The notes: generated by a model from the letters alone, not told the origin. 54,251 bases of DNA from Acanthaster planci (GCF_001949145.1 NW_019091411.1:892070-946320); one strand, 5' to 3'. Positions 28,001 to 43,000 are shown, counted from the first letter of the stretch. Program-made: numbers and translations.

Positions 28001-31000
28001 TGAATGGCTTGCAACTTGAATTGCCACTGTATAGCTTGTGATAGACCTCATTTAAAGGACTTGCAGGGACTTGTGATGGATCTGACCACAGCGTTGACTC
28101 TTACCCGATTCACAATTTTTACCGCCATATCCGGCAGGGCACCGACAGAGGTAATCGTCCTTTCCTATGATGACACAGGTGCCGTTGTTCTTACATTGAT
28201 CAGGGTGGCAGGCATTGGCTGCAACAGAGTGGGGAGAAAAGTAGAAATCAGAGATAGAAACCTGTCAAGAAAGAGATGTGTACACAGCAATCCATGTGAG
28301 ATACACCTGGCGATCAAGAGAAGTGTCTACATGAGCAACAGCATGAATTGAGCTTGAAGATGAGCCGGTGTTCACATAGGCTCAATTTACCTCTGCATCC
28401 ACCACACCCATCATCTTCATATCCAGGCTTGCAGTGACAGCCGTATTTCTCCTCTTTGACCCCACAGAAGGCACCCTTGGGGCATCCTCGCTCCCTGCAT
28501 TCAACGCGGTTGCCTGGGTGACAGGTGCAAACAGATTCGCATTCATGCGAGATGAAGACCTCCGATGCCTGTTAAAGAAATCATGGGAAATCATGAACTT
28601 AAGCAAACTTGCCAGAGCGTGAAATTATGGTTGGAGTTCAGACACTGCCAAACCACCGTTGGTATCTGTCCAACCAAAAGCAGATGTGCCCAGCCCATTA
28701 CCACATGAAGGGGCACTTTATTTTGTAAGGAAAGTCAAAACCAGGCTTTTGAAGGCATAGTTGTCCCCACAATGTTTTGAACCCACAACATCTATATTTC
28801 AAAATGGAACAAGCATTAGAGGCTGGACAAACGTCCAAAGGAAATGTGAAAGTCAAAAAAGGTAAAAGTCCCAAAAGTAAAATCCTGTGGTCTATACTTC
28901 CACTGATTTTTACGCTTATGGCATTTCAACATTAAAGTTTCTCAAACACACTTAGCATTATACAATCATAACATTTAAACTTTAAACTATGCGACAGTGT
29001 TCTCATGTGACCTTGGTACATGTCTGATCAAAATCTGGTCATGGCAGGACAAAATTGACTGTGCTGAGTACGCTTTGTCCAACTACTTTTTTTGGCCTGA
29101 TTTCAAGCTTTGCTTGGGATTATCTTTTTCTGCCATGTGGCTTCCATTACAGAGTCCATAAAAGAAATCACTAACCTTGCGATACTGCCCTTCATAGAAG
29201 CACCCACAGTGATCTTTGGGGACACACTCATCATTACTGAGGAAGAGATGTGGGGCGCAGGTACAGCCTGCTTGGTGAGGGAAGGGGCAAGGTAGACTCG
29301 CCTCCAAGATGACACCCAAACAAGTCTTGGGACACGCAGGGGTGCTAGGTTCAAATACCTGACCGTCCGAGCACGGTGGTTCTGGAAAGACGAGTGATAC
29401 CAAAACATCAGTGAAGAGTGATATCAAAATCAGTGACAGCACTTCAATAGAAAAATTGCTCTTAATAGCTGCTAAAACGTAAAACTGTTAAAACTACACC
29501 AACATTATGTGATGTTCCAGAGTAAACATGATTTTTGTTTCAATATACATCTACAGAAATTGCTCAATGATAAATTTGAAGACGTAGAATAATTAACACA
29601 TGGGCAGTTTTGATGTATAACTCCAGTCATCTAAGTTTTGTGGACAACTAGGAAATCATGAACAGAAGAAAAAAAATGGCTGAACAGATTCTCTGAGTGG
29701 AATCAACCGGCCAACCAACCACAGAAACCGGGAGCTCTCCAGGGGCCAACGTCCAGGCAGAGGTCCAGGCAGGCCGATTCAAAGGTCCACAGGCTGCCGC
29801 AGATGAGTGACCGATTGTCAGGGTTGCCGGAGGCACAGAGAGAGAAGACACAGTTATCATAGAACAGCATTGAGTCCAACTCCTTGCCACACTGGGCAAA
29901 AGGCCCTGGGAGAGAAAAGAATGATGATATAAAGAAACTCCAAACGCACAATATATTCCTCCTTGTCTGACTGTCTGACTGGTCTACAGCAATTTTTTTT
30001 CTGGGGAGAAAAACAAGAGCATCAAGAATCCAAAATGGAGATCTGACAGAACACGACATGTGAGAGATATCAAAGACTAGTGGGCTTTGGTTTCCTCAAA
30101 ATTCATTAAGCCTCACCCAAGGAAAGCTTGCAAAATTGTTCTCACAAGTTCTTCGACAACACTTAGCATACTCAGGTCAAAACAATAACATGAAGAGTCA
30201 AATTTATCACTGAAATAAGTGCAAATTATGAAATTTCACTAGGGGAAATGGGAAGAGGATTTTGATGAGTATAAAATCATCAATTTGATGGAAAGTTTCC
30301 TAGACAAGTTTGATCTGGCTTAAGAAGATACAAGTCCACAATAACTGATGATACCTTACCATTTTCATCGACGATGATGGCACAAGTTGAGCGTGCTGCG
30401 GCCAATTCAATGTCCCCATTGCACGCGTTCTCCACGTCACTCCCGCGGTCCTCACACTCCTCAGGATTCACGACCCAACTGTTCCCAAATTCCACAGAGT
30501 TGCTGACCTAACCAAACCAAAATGCCAAAGACAGTGGCTCAACAATATTAGTTTTGCAAAATATGTTCAGCCTACCCAGGGTGTTTGGTGTAGGAATACA
30601 TTTGACTCTATGGATCCTTCCTTAGGGAAAATTAGGCCTAAGGGAGGACGCAACATTCAGCATTCGGTAACTGGAGGTTTATCTCAAGATTTTACAGGAT
30701 TTTGGGGTACCACAGGGTAAACCTTGAGTTTATTTTGCATTTTCATCTTGGAGAAGTTGTTAGATAATGGTTAGAGAAATTCCAACCAAGTTGTGGGAAA
30801 TTCTTTGAGTCCAAACAACAATGTTGGTCTCTGCTATAGCGATCTGATACATCAAAAGTAGTTCCTGAACTACTCTAGCAACAGGTGCCAATGCAACGAC
30901 AACGCTACTGCAGCAACGTTGCATGTCATTGCAGAGTATTAAGTGGCAATCAAAGTTTTTAAAACCCAACACTGAATTGAGATTTGAGCATGCTAATAAA

Positions 31001-34000
31001 AGATGCAGCCCACCCTTCGTCCGTCCGGTGTCTCCTCCAGAATATTGTCGGCATTGCCATCTGCATTACCACAGAGTCCACACAGCGACACATTGGCCAG
31101 CAGTTTAGTGTCTAGCCAGACGTCCACCTCAAAATACCCATTCCATCGCACAGTCAGACCATAAGGCGTGGTCAACAACTACATAGCAGGGAGCAGTGGA
31201 AAAATATGACAGGTAACGCCTACTACAGACAGTTACAAGTTACAAAAACTCTGATGCAATACCCCTTTAATTGCATGCACTGTTCAATTCTTTAAGTTTG
31301 AGACCATTTGGTTGTTCCCTCATTAAACTGATTATTAAATTTACAAAGCCAAACTTGATAAAACTAATACATCTGGTCATGCAAATTTACTGTTAATTCT
31401 ACAGAAAGCTATTCTTTATTTGTTTAAACTATGATTAACATCTCTAGCAGGTTGCTCTTTCCTGGTTGGAAATTGAAGGAAGCTAAATCTATTAATATAT
31501 CAACTAATCACTTAACTAATGAGTTGAGAACTCAAGTTAAGCTTAGAACACAACACCCATGTAAATTATCCATTTACTGTGTACAAATATCCTCATCTAA
31601 AGATCATGATGACCATGTTCAATGCACGTTCACCACTGTGTAAGACACTCACCATGTGGGTGCCTGACACTACATGAATGCCCTCATGCGCAAAAGGAGT
31701 GTTGACAGGTCTCCCTTCCACGGTCAGTTTCTTGTGCTGATGCAGGCCAAACTTCTGCACAGGAAGAAAACAGACTCCCCATTGAAAAAAAAAGACTTGC
31801 CTGCAGTAATGATGGCACTGAGGGCTTGAGATCAGGGATCAGGGAAGCAGCGATTTATACTGAGATGCATTACCCCAGATAACTCTCAGTATAAATTGCT
31901 TATAGAATCGTCACTGTTTCTTAAGATAAGTTTTTGAGCTGAACCTCTTCAGAGCTTGACGGCTATGGTCAAGCAACTACAACGCACTTAAATAGTCGAC
32001 AAATTTCAAGCATTGTGAAAGACATGTAAGTGAATGTATCCTTTTTAATTCACCACTTGTAAGATTGAACAGGAGTACCAATGCTCTAGACTTTCAAAAT
32101 GGCTCAACACAGGATTAAGATGAAGAAAAGTTACAAGTGAGTGAAAGTAACATCTGACCATCCTCTGTTTTGTTATTTACCCCTTGGGGTCTTTTCTGAC
32201 TTAAGTAACCCATCCCACCCTTTGGCGTTCCAATCCTTGCAGAGACATTCAACGAACAACATTTCATCTGCTTACCGGGCCATCGTGGCCACTTTGCACA
32301 ACCACTTCCTGGACTTTGGTCAGCTCCTGTCTTCCTACCACCTGCTCGCTCCGGATATACACCCTGAATAAGGGCTCCTCTGAACAATCGGCGGCCAGCG
32401 TGTACCAACAGGTGCCAAAGAAGTTGTAGTTGGCTCCATCAAATGTCCGGAAGTGCTGCGGACTACCGTACACACTGCACTCTTTGCGCGCTGGAAGAAA
32501 GACAACAGAGAGTTCAGAGTTCTACTTTTTGTAATTTTCAGATGTAATTTTCCATGGGATCACTTTCCTACCGTTCTACCAACTGAGCCAGAAAAGTATG
32601 TACTGTCAGTCCCAAAGGGTCGTAGCTTTGGTTTGAGGGGAGTTAGTCAATAGCCATGAGACCTATGTGTACCATGAGATCCAACCCACAATTCTGCCAA
32701 TGACAACGTCAGAAATGTTGCAAACTGAGACAATGTGGCAAGTGCAGTTCACTCAGGGAGGAAAACACCTTTTTATTACAAAACATGGAAAACCGTGTTT
32801 TCAATACATTTATTGATTGCTCTTTTCTGAGGACTGTCTAAACAGAAAACTCACTTCATGACCAATTACATTTAGTGAATTATTGCCAGAACACTGTGCA
32901 GGACCAATCATGGAAGCATTGCTGAGTTTAATCATGAGACAACTAAGATGATTCATAGCACTAGATTGGTTCTCAATCCATTGATTGATTGCTCTTTACT
33001 GAGGACTTTTTATTTCCAGAACACTGTGAAGGACCAATCATGGAAGCATTGCTGAGTTTAATCATGACACAACTACTCCTTTTCAAACATGCCTTGAAAC
33101 CAACATTTCCACATGAGTAAATTCCCCAAACGCTAGTATTTATTACAGCTATCATGCCATACAATTATGTCTGTGGTTTTCCAAACAGGCATTACAGTGT
33201 GTGATGAACACGGTTGTCAGTTATTTTCAGAAGAAGAAAGAACAGGAAACATGTACCCACCCCCCCAAAGGTAGCCACGTACCTCTTTCACAGTTCATGC
33301 CCGTCCAGACTGGCTGGCAAACACACACGTAACTGAAGTTGCCTGTAACTTCACACTTGCCCCCGTTGACACAAGGATTGCTATAGCATGGATCCACTAA
33401 AACAAATAGGAAAAGCACAGGATATGAATACAGAGAAATCTCAGTGAAATCAGGGGCAAATCATTAAATAATTTACGAAGCTTACATATGGAATACAGGA
33501 TATATTCAAATTGAAGTTATTCAATTAAAACTATGCATTTTTTTTAATGAAACCTTGATTTTAAAATTTTATTCCTTTGGTCTTTGAAGAAAATGTAGAC
33601 ACCAGCAATAACAAGACAAACAGTGCGGTGAATTTTTCCTCTAACAGACGGCACACGATGGGAACCACAACATTTCTTCGCGCTTGCTGACTATGATGTA
33701 AGGTCCTCACAAATAAGGAAAACCAACTGGGTTAATTTACCTCACGTGATAATGGAGACTTCTTGGTTTACTTTCTTGCAAAATATGTATGTGTCTATAG
33801 AAAGGGAAGAGAGATGCAAGTACCCGTGCAGATGGAGCCATTTCCAACATATGGATGTTCACAGTGGCAGCCATACTGCCCATAGTCATCAGCAGTGCAT
33901 TCCGACTGACAGTGGCACTCTAGGGGCCGGCACCGGAAGGTACCACCGTCGCATTCGCACTTCTCCCTGCAGCCGTGAGACACAAACTCCTGGCCGTCCT

Positions 34001-37000
34001 AAGAAATGAAGGATTGAGATGTGATCAAATGAAAAACTCTTGAAGTCTCAGATAAACGGACAAGAAAGCCACTGACATGGCTCAGACTGCTGAAATGCAT
34101 TTCCGTATGTTGAAGCTTGAAACAACAGGCTAAAAATTCTCACTGTGATCCAGGTATGTCTCTAACCGGAATGGACCATTCGAAAGCGTGCCCAAGATTT
34201 GACCAATGTTTCAACTGGGGACACGTGTTGTTCCTAAGGTCATTTTAGTCACAACAGGCCTGTTCAAGTAGGCAATGCTCTTGTCAGAACTTTAAGATAA
34301 ACTGAACCATACAGGCTGTCCTGTCCTTGCAGTTTTCATACATGTCGCTGCTAACATCTGCAAGTAGAAAGAGCTGACTTGAGTTTACATGTGGGTGCGT
34401 GAGCAGCAGGTAGGACTTTTGGGTAAGTGAGAGCATGCTCTCGCTCACACCAGGCGTATAACTCTCGCATCTTTTTTTTTTTGTTTGTTCAAGATGGCAA
34501 AAAGAGGACTGCTGCCTATTCACGCAATCTGATCTGAGGAAAATGGGCATACAACGTTTCATCTGCTCCCCCCACCGTGGTATGAAAAGTCACAGATGCT
34601 GAGGCAGCCTGAAATTGCAACTTGCCAGGTAGTACGCTCCTCCGTACAGGAACCTATCCCTGCAGCCACACTCTTCCTCAGGCACACAGTGCACACCGCT
34701 CAGCACAAAACCTTCCTTGCACCTGCAGCCTTCAACGCAGGGGATCCCTTCACATGGTGTGCGATCATGCCCACGAACGTCATCGCAGGTGCGGGGGCAG
34801 GGACTGGCACAGAAGCTGAACTCAGAGTTTGGAGGGCATTCCACACCTAATTCCATGTCATAACAATGCCAAAAAGGGTCCATGAAATGAATTTCTCTTG
34901 GATGTACGCTTCATGTGTCACTTCATGTTCTGCCCCAGTGGATGAAAACTATAGTTGACATCCTTTTGGGATGTGGTCGCAGAGTTTGAGCATTTCCGAC
35001 AATTCAAACTAAGGAATGAATATGTGAAGTGACTTTAACGTCATGAAACACTTTTAACAGATTTTCACAGACACTAAAATGTGCCAGTGTTTGTCCATTT
35101 CATAGAGTGAACAGTTCCCACAATATCACCACTGGCTTCCGTATCATCATTCCAGCTAAGTATGACCTTTTTTGCGCTTGACCAATAGGGGTAATACTCA
35201 CCACAGGGTTCAGGAAGCATGTCTCGGGGCGTTGGCCTGCCTCCTTGAGCCTTACACTCAGCGACGGCTTCAGCAGCATAGTGGCAACCGTACCGAGGGT
35301 TACGGAGTAAGCAGCTATCGGCGATGCAGAGGATGAAATAGTACTCTAGGTAAGGTCCAGAACAGGACTCTGAACAAAGGGGTGTGAAAAATCATTGACC
35401 AGTTTTAGACCTTGGTTTCTGTGTAGGAGAGGGGTTCATGGACGAGCGTGCCAAACAGGACCAATTTTGTGGCACTTCTTACTCATAAGCAAAATGAAGG
35501 CTTTGCTAAATGCAGCAGCAAGTTGTCAGCGAATGGTTGGTACATATCAAAGGTTAACACCAAAGCTGGATTACAAAAATGGGTAAGTCCTGTGAACACA
35601 GAGTCTATGCATCATGTACTTGGTTGGCACAGTAAGCAAAGAATGCTTAGCATAACAGTGAAACAATTCTGTGGTTAGCAGAGCCAGAGGGTGTAGATGG
35701 CTGTGCAGTTCGGGTTTTCTATAATGGAAGGGACATCTCATTCATTGTAATTATCATTACAAAGGGACAATTTCTGTAATTAATTATTAGCAGATAAGGG
35801 CAGATCTAGGCCCCCCCCAAAAAAAAATAAATAAAAAGGAACAATGAAAAATACTTCTGGGTCAAGTTCATCTCCCTTTGATTGAAAACCATGTCAAAAG
35901 TGCCAAAATGTAGTCTGTTAACATTTTTAAAAATGATTTTGTCCCCCCACAAATAAGGTTCCAGGTCCATTCTTGCAAGTAGACAACAGCTTTCTAATCA
36001 ATGAGTTGACAGTAAGCAAACGGACAACTCTGTTACCAAATTCAAGCAAAAAGCTTTTAATTCCATTTCTAGTTGCAATATTTTGGACCATTCTACATTC
36101 TTCCATATTACAAACATCCTTCTTTACTTTGCTGCAGCAAAACACATGAATAAAACAAGTTTATTACAGGTAAATGTTGCTAATGAATACCAACCTGAGA
36201 AAGACTGAAACAGATTGGCACAGAAACTGTTGATCTGACCAATTTCCGCACAATCCTGGACAAAGAAGACAGGGCTGATGTTTCCTTCATCAGGCCTACA
36301 ATCCTCATCATTCTGAAGCCAGCTATTCCCAAATTCAGCTGGGCTTTGCACCTGACAAAATAATTCAGGAAGAACAGGGTGAACAAATTAATAAAACACA
36401 GATCCACTGAAAACATTTGCTAACATTTGCTTAACTCCGGAAATGACAGCTATGGCTGAATAACCTTACTGTAAAAAAGTAAATACAATTTATTCCCATT
36501 GGTCATGGCAGGTTGATATTGAAATAAACATGTGATGAAACACATTGCTTTGTCGTAACTGACTTTGAAGGGGTGAAATCAGGGTCAATGGACAGAAAGA
36601 TCCAATGACATGCAAGTTACATATGCTGTATACTATTGAAGTCCACAAGAATGCTCAGTGTGTAGTCATCACAGTAGCAGTTGTTCTGTATTGCAATTTT
36701 GGTCACCAGTGCACCCGGCCAGTGCCCATTCAAACATGTGGCTACCTGCCTTGCAAATGCATAGTCTACAAGAGGATTTTCAGCCAAACCAAGGTCCGAC
36801 CAAATCATGCCCTGCACACGTTAGGGTATTAGCTGATACAAAAGTGACACCATATCTGGAACCATTTACAGACCAATATCAACTACTTTTGTGGACAAAA
36901 TTAAATAAAGCAAAGGTCTACCCCCTTGTCCTGCAAAAACCGTGATGATGGACTAATGTATTTTTCAAATGGCCAAGTAATGCCAACTCCAGAAGATGCA

Positions 37001-40000
37001 AGTAACTTTACCTAGAATTCTTATTCAAATAGGCTTGACTGGAAACTCTGTCTTTGAAAGTGCAAAAATGAGAACATAAAACAACTTTAGGTGAGATATT
37101 TCAAAGTGGCCTACCTGATCTCCCTCTTTAGGCACCAGATCATTTGTTTGGTTCCCATCATAGCTGCTGCAAAGGCCACATGTCTGGTTCTTGAACTCCC
37201 CTGGCAGGCGAATAGCAACATCACTATGGCCATCCCAGAACACCTGCAAGCCAAAAGCTGTGTGCAAAACCTAGGGGGGAAACAAAAGAGTCAGAGACAT
37301 ACAAACAATGAATTTGGAATGGGCTTTTTGAGAGATTTAGTGTTTAGGAGATTAAGTTATTGTATTAATAACTTTTTGAGCGAAGGACGTGCATTCACAA
37401 GTATATGAAGTCTGTGCAGGTGGGCAGTGTTTTGTATTTGAACTTGGATGCTTGAAAGGCACATTGTCGGATCAAATATTGCTTCATGGGTATGCCCTGA
37501 AGTGTTGAAAACTCTTACAAATCCGTTTTTGTGGCATTTGGCTAGATATTAAAAGTTGGCCACAGTATCTTGATTTTTTGAAAGTCAAATTTTCATCCAA
37601 CATAACAACATCAGCAAGTGGCTTAGTAACTCATTGTAGCGTCGGCTACTACCTTGGATTTAACCTAGCCAGTTGAGTTGGATAAGGTGGTTAGGCACTC
37701 ACGGCATCTGAACTAGTAATTATTGACTCTGTGAGCTGCTCCCTGCTTGAGCAAGCTAATGACTTTTTCCTCAGAAAGGAAAGACACATTTAGGCAAGCG
37801 GGCAAATCCTCCATCAAATTAAAAGAAGTGACATCCCACAGTGTCAGATACAGACTTCTCTCCTGGCAGGCAAATACTTTTTATTTGGTATTTTTGATAA
37901 ATATTTGTTCGACATATTTTAATTTCAAACAAAAAAAACCACAGCCCAAAGTAAGCATCCCCCTCATCTCTAATAACTGCATCTTTCATAACAACCTTTT
38001 CCCAAACAGAAGACTGCATGTGATGGACGCCCATGATTTAAGATAGGCATTGACATTCTGAAGAGGTTAATAACAATGTCTTCTCTGAGATTGTGTCAAT
38101 ATCCTACCACTCTGTTTCCAATCCATTCAATGCGAACTCCCTCAAAGCTTGTGACTGGCAGATTCCAGCGAACACCGTTCACAAGGACGACATGGTCTCG
38201 CTTCAGTGTGAAGACCTTCAATATGACAAAACGAAATAACATTTGTACACATTATAAAAACGTTGTCACATTTCTGTTGGAGTTTCAGACTTCCTTCAGA
38301 ATGTCTATACATCAATTCACTGTGAATTAGCTTANNNNNNNNNNNNNNNNNNNNNNNNNNNNNNNNNNNNNNNNNNNNNNNNNNNNNNNNNNNNNNNNNN
38401 NNNNNNNNNNNNNNNNNNNNNNNNNNNNNNNNNNNNNNNNNNNNNNNNNNNNNNNNNNNNNNNNNNNNNNNNNNNNNNNNNNNNNNNNNNNNNNNNNNNN
38501 NNNNNNNNNNNNNNNNNNNNNNNNNNNNNNNNNNNNNNNNNNNNNNNNNNNNNNNNNNNNNNNNNNNNNNNNNNNNNNNNNNNNNNNNNNNNNNNNNNNN
38601 NNNNNNNNNNNNNNNNNNNNNNNNNNNNNNNNNNNNNNNNNNNNNNNNNNNNNNNNNNNNNNNNNNNNNNNNNNNNNNNNNNNNNNNNNNNNNNNNNNNN
38701 NNNNNNNNNNNNNNNNNNNCTGTTCTTGTGATTGCTCTTGTGACTGGCCTTGTGACTGATCTTGTGACTGTTCTTGTGATTGATCTTGTGACTGGTCTTG
38801 TGACTGGTCTTGTGACTGATCTTGTGGCTGTTCTTGTGATTGATCTTGTGACTGGCCTTGTGTCTTGTCTGGTGACGGTCTCGACTACAACACTGATCAT
38901 GGGATCTTGGGTGTATTCTTGATGTCAAATTTCTGTATCTACATCTCTATCTTTATACTGCATGTATAATGTCTGCATGCAATTAACGGAAGTTTGGGTA
39001 TATTGTTATTAAATGCTGATCAGTTATCCACCCTGATGTGAAACATCCCCTTCACTGTCAAAGAAGAGACCAGTTGGTGGGAATCATTTCATCTAGGTGC
39101 CCAACACATAAATGCAGACTGTACATTCCAATATAAACTAGTTAAGCATGCCGACCGTCTTCCACACCATGCCCCCAAAGTAAACCTATGCATGTGCTGG
39201 GTGAGTTCCACCCATAAGACCATCGCTGCTATTTGTCCAATAGCATGCAATCTCTTACTTCCGCATGGAGTGGATACAGAAGTGAGCTGTTCCATCCACA
39301 GTGTGTCTCCAAAAAACCAAGTCAAAGCAAAAGCTGTCCATTTCAGACATACAATATCAACTGACGGTATTTCAAACGTGCATGAGTTTACCTCTCAGCA
39401 TTTTTGCTGTCAACAGCTTCTTTAATCAACACCGTCCAGGTCAAACGCGTATTGTATTTTATTCTTTCAATTAGCTCTAGTGATCAGACAAGAAAATGAA
39501 ATGAGCATACTGTTGACTGCTTGTGTTCACAGGGGCATTTCGCTGGAATGCGCAAAATTAAATAAGATGAAATTAAACACATCATCAAGCTAAGAGAGTC
39601 CTCTTTAAAACTGCTTAAGTTATACAGCCTACCTATTGATTTTTTAAGTTCAAATGAAGAGTATTTGCTTGCACAATATTTGCGTGCACCATTTTAGGGG
39701 GGACACACTGCAAATTCCTAGATCTGCCTCAAGGCATCTGAAGAGGGAAATCAAAACGAACATACTCACCCAATCATCAATGTGGACCTCCACAAAGTAT
39801 AAGGAGGCCACCTCCCTTCGTAGCACGTGCCTCTCTTTCTTCTCCAGGATCCAGAACAAGGGCTTTTTTACGTCCTCCCCGCAGTGCCCAGCCAGGTGAT
39901 AGATGCAATCTCCAAAGAAGTTGTAGGATGTGCCGTCAAATGTGTAGTAGTGTGAGAACCCAAGGACCTGGCACCATGCTTCCTCTGAAAACAGAAAAAG

Positions 40001-43000
40001 AGAGAGGTAGCAGAGTCAATGTCGACTCCAATTTTTCCATCACAAGCAAATATATTCACTCCACAATTGGCAGATCATTTAAACAGGTTTCGCTTTAGGG
40101 GAAATTTTGCTAGGGTTTCTTACCACGTCGGATTTGCACTTGCTTTTGTGCCCCGAGTGCTACCAGTAGCTAGCCTAAATTGTAGATTCAAGATTAATGG
40201 CAATTGTATTCCCTTCCTTCTGTAATCTCAGCCTTTTTCTTTGGAATCAGGATTTTCGCAAGTAGGAACTTGACGAATTTTTGTAGGTAACAGTTAAATA
40301 TAACACTTGTGATGTTCAACCACAGGAATGCATTTTTTTTATTAGGGGAAATCTTGATATCCAGATAAGAAAATAAAAACAGTCAATATAATGAAACTCT
40401 AGTTGGCCTTCATCATATCAGTCAACTGCTGATGCCAACTAAAATCAGTAAGGCCATTTTGGCAGAAAGCGGTCAACAACTTTTCTACAGAATTTCACCA
40501 GCTCGAAAACCATTTGGTGGTTTATAGTAACCTTAAATTTTATGCAAAGGTTGTCGCATTTATGTACACAAAATACAAGGCTGCATCCAACATTTTTTTT
40601 GGTGAGGGGCGGAAGACAAATGGGTTTACTGAGCCAAATCCATTTCATGAGTCCATATCTGATTGAGGAATTAAGATGCTAGTTCTAGGTATGCAAACAA
40701 TTCAATATACCGTCTTCACAGTGTTGGCCAGTCCAGCCAATCTGACAAAAGCAACTGTACATGCCATGACGGGCAATGCAGGTTCCTCCATTGGCACACT
40801 CTACACCTGTGCAGGCATCCGCTGGAAGAAGATACAGAAATAACTTGAGCTCATCTACCAGTTGGATATTAGCATTGGATGATAGGGTTTTCTGTAAACT
40901 ACAAGCAATGTCAATTCTTGCTTAAATAAGGTGGTTTTCCTGATCCATAGCCTTGAAGATTTTGCTGCCTGAAAAGACTGGACCGTTAACCTAGCATCAT
41001 GACAAAATGACTTCATAATGACAACCAAACAATTTTATTACAATTTTACATCACATTGGTGTCATAATGATGTAACTTTTCAGTGCACATTTTCAGTTAA
41101 AAGTCTTGATTTGGATTAAGTACGAATAAGAGTTAAGATTTAGTACTTGTTGAAATCCTGTACATAAAAACCATGTGGCTTTCCTACAACTTACTGAAAC
41201 TCCAAAAAGATAAAGTCCTGTCAAAAGGAAACAGGTAACAAACTAGACTCCTGCTTTTTTTTCTGGGCCTTTCAAGTTGATCCTACTGACAAGAGGAACT
41301 GGGTTGGACTGAACTTACGTTGGCACTCATTGTTCATGAAGGCATACCCGTCCTCACACTGGCAGGTGAGGTCTCCACTGCGCTCATTGGCAACGCACGA
41401 GGCATGATCAGTGCAGTTAACCTCTTGGCAATCTAGCTCCCCGCCAGGACGGCAGTGGCACAGCTCGGCACAATCCGGTTTGAAAACACCATCCCCTGGC
41501 TGCAAAAAAAAACCAGAACAAAAGCAATAGTTTCAATGGCAAGCAAAGGCACCATGCAAGGAAAATCACGACTGATGTCTATGTTTTCAATAGTAGTTTA
41601 ATTGCAGGAAGTCTAAAATCATTCCTGACAACTATCAGATGGCCGTGCCAGTGGAATGCACCAACACAAAAATGTGTCTAAGAAAAGTGACGGTTTTAAA
41701 TGATAATCAAAGTTTGTAAATACTAAGTCCTTCCACATGACCAGTCATGGCTAACAGCATGAACCATGACAAAGGAATGCTTTGGTCACAGTTCATTTGG
41801 ACAGCTTAAAACATGGCTTGAATAAATGACTTGTGATGGACTTGCAATAACTTGTGATGGGCTCAACTCCATCACTGCATTTGACTAGGATTGTAGGTCG
41901 TCAGTCACAAGTCAGTCCACAGGTCAACACGGAACTAAAGAGACAAACAATAACAAAAGAATGCCTTTGTCACAGTTCTGTTAAATATCTTTCGAGTTGA
42001 CTTGTGGCTCAATGACTTGTGACTGACTTGTGGTGACTTGCAGTGACTTGTGACCGACTTGTGGTGACTTCCAGTGACTGACTTGTGGTGACTTGCAGTG
42101 ACTTGTGACTGACTTGTGGTGACTTGCAGTGACTTGTGACCGACTTGATTAAAACTCTGCATTTAACTGACAAGGTTTAAATATTAAAACAATTTTTCTC
42201 TTCTCCAAAGAGTGAGGTTCTAGGGACTGTACCTCAATGAACCGGCCCATGCCTTCCATGAAGCAGCCACATTGCTCTCTAGGTACACACCGATGGCCTT
42301 GGCGAACCCAGCCCTGGCGACACTCGCAGCCCGGCCTGCAAGGCAGAGGGCAGGCCCTGTCCGGATTGGCACAAGTGGGTGGACAGGGGCTGACGCAGTC
42401 ACTCCAGAAGGAACCCTCAGGACATTCAGGCCCTGCAAATGGCACAAACATTTCAGATGATCACAAGCATGAACACGAATCTATTATCAGTCATTTGTGA
42501 GTTGAATTTAAAAAAAATATGGGATCCTGAATTTCTGTCAAATATTATAGGGAGAAATGTTGCCAATGTTGATGTAACCAAAGGCTTAAGCACATCACTT
42601 TATCTTAAAGCTGGTTATTAGGCAGTCCTTGGACTAAAACACTGGTGCACAAGGGGACACTGGTGATGTTGCCACAGAGTTCAAATGGTTAAACTCTGAC
42701 ATGGTTGCTCAACTAACTTTTCATGTGTATTTGGCACAACTTTTGAAGTTTCCCAGAAGGCTTTGTCAACCAGCATTTGGCTTTCAAAATTGACTATAGG
42801 CCAGCCTTTGCATCCCTTTTGCTTTCTATCATTCCAAAAATTAACAAACTTGAAAACAACTTACGGCAGAAATTGCGGGACTGCCAAAGACCTACATGCG
42901 CCCCATAGAGGCGGCACACGTTGGCGTATGCAGTAATTGATGAACACAGCCTGTTGTCGTCGGGGAGCGTGGCACACTGGCTTTGGATACAGCCGATGAA

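Noticed and set aside
38142-38928. Long minus-strand frames (TRSVTRPV / SHKTSHK type)
   Set aside because: Low-complexity translation of a 12-bp repeat plus N; no splice sites consistent with the gene frame.
25485-42141. CRISPR-like direct repeats
   Set aside because: The arrays have no unique spacers and the window is eukaryotic.
41935-42162. Minus-strand ORF rich in SHK/SPQ over the 31-bp array
   Set aside because: Translation of a tandem repeat inside an intron.
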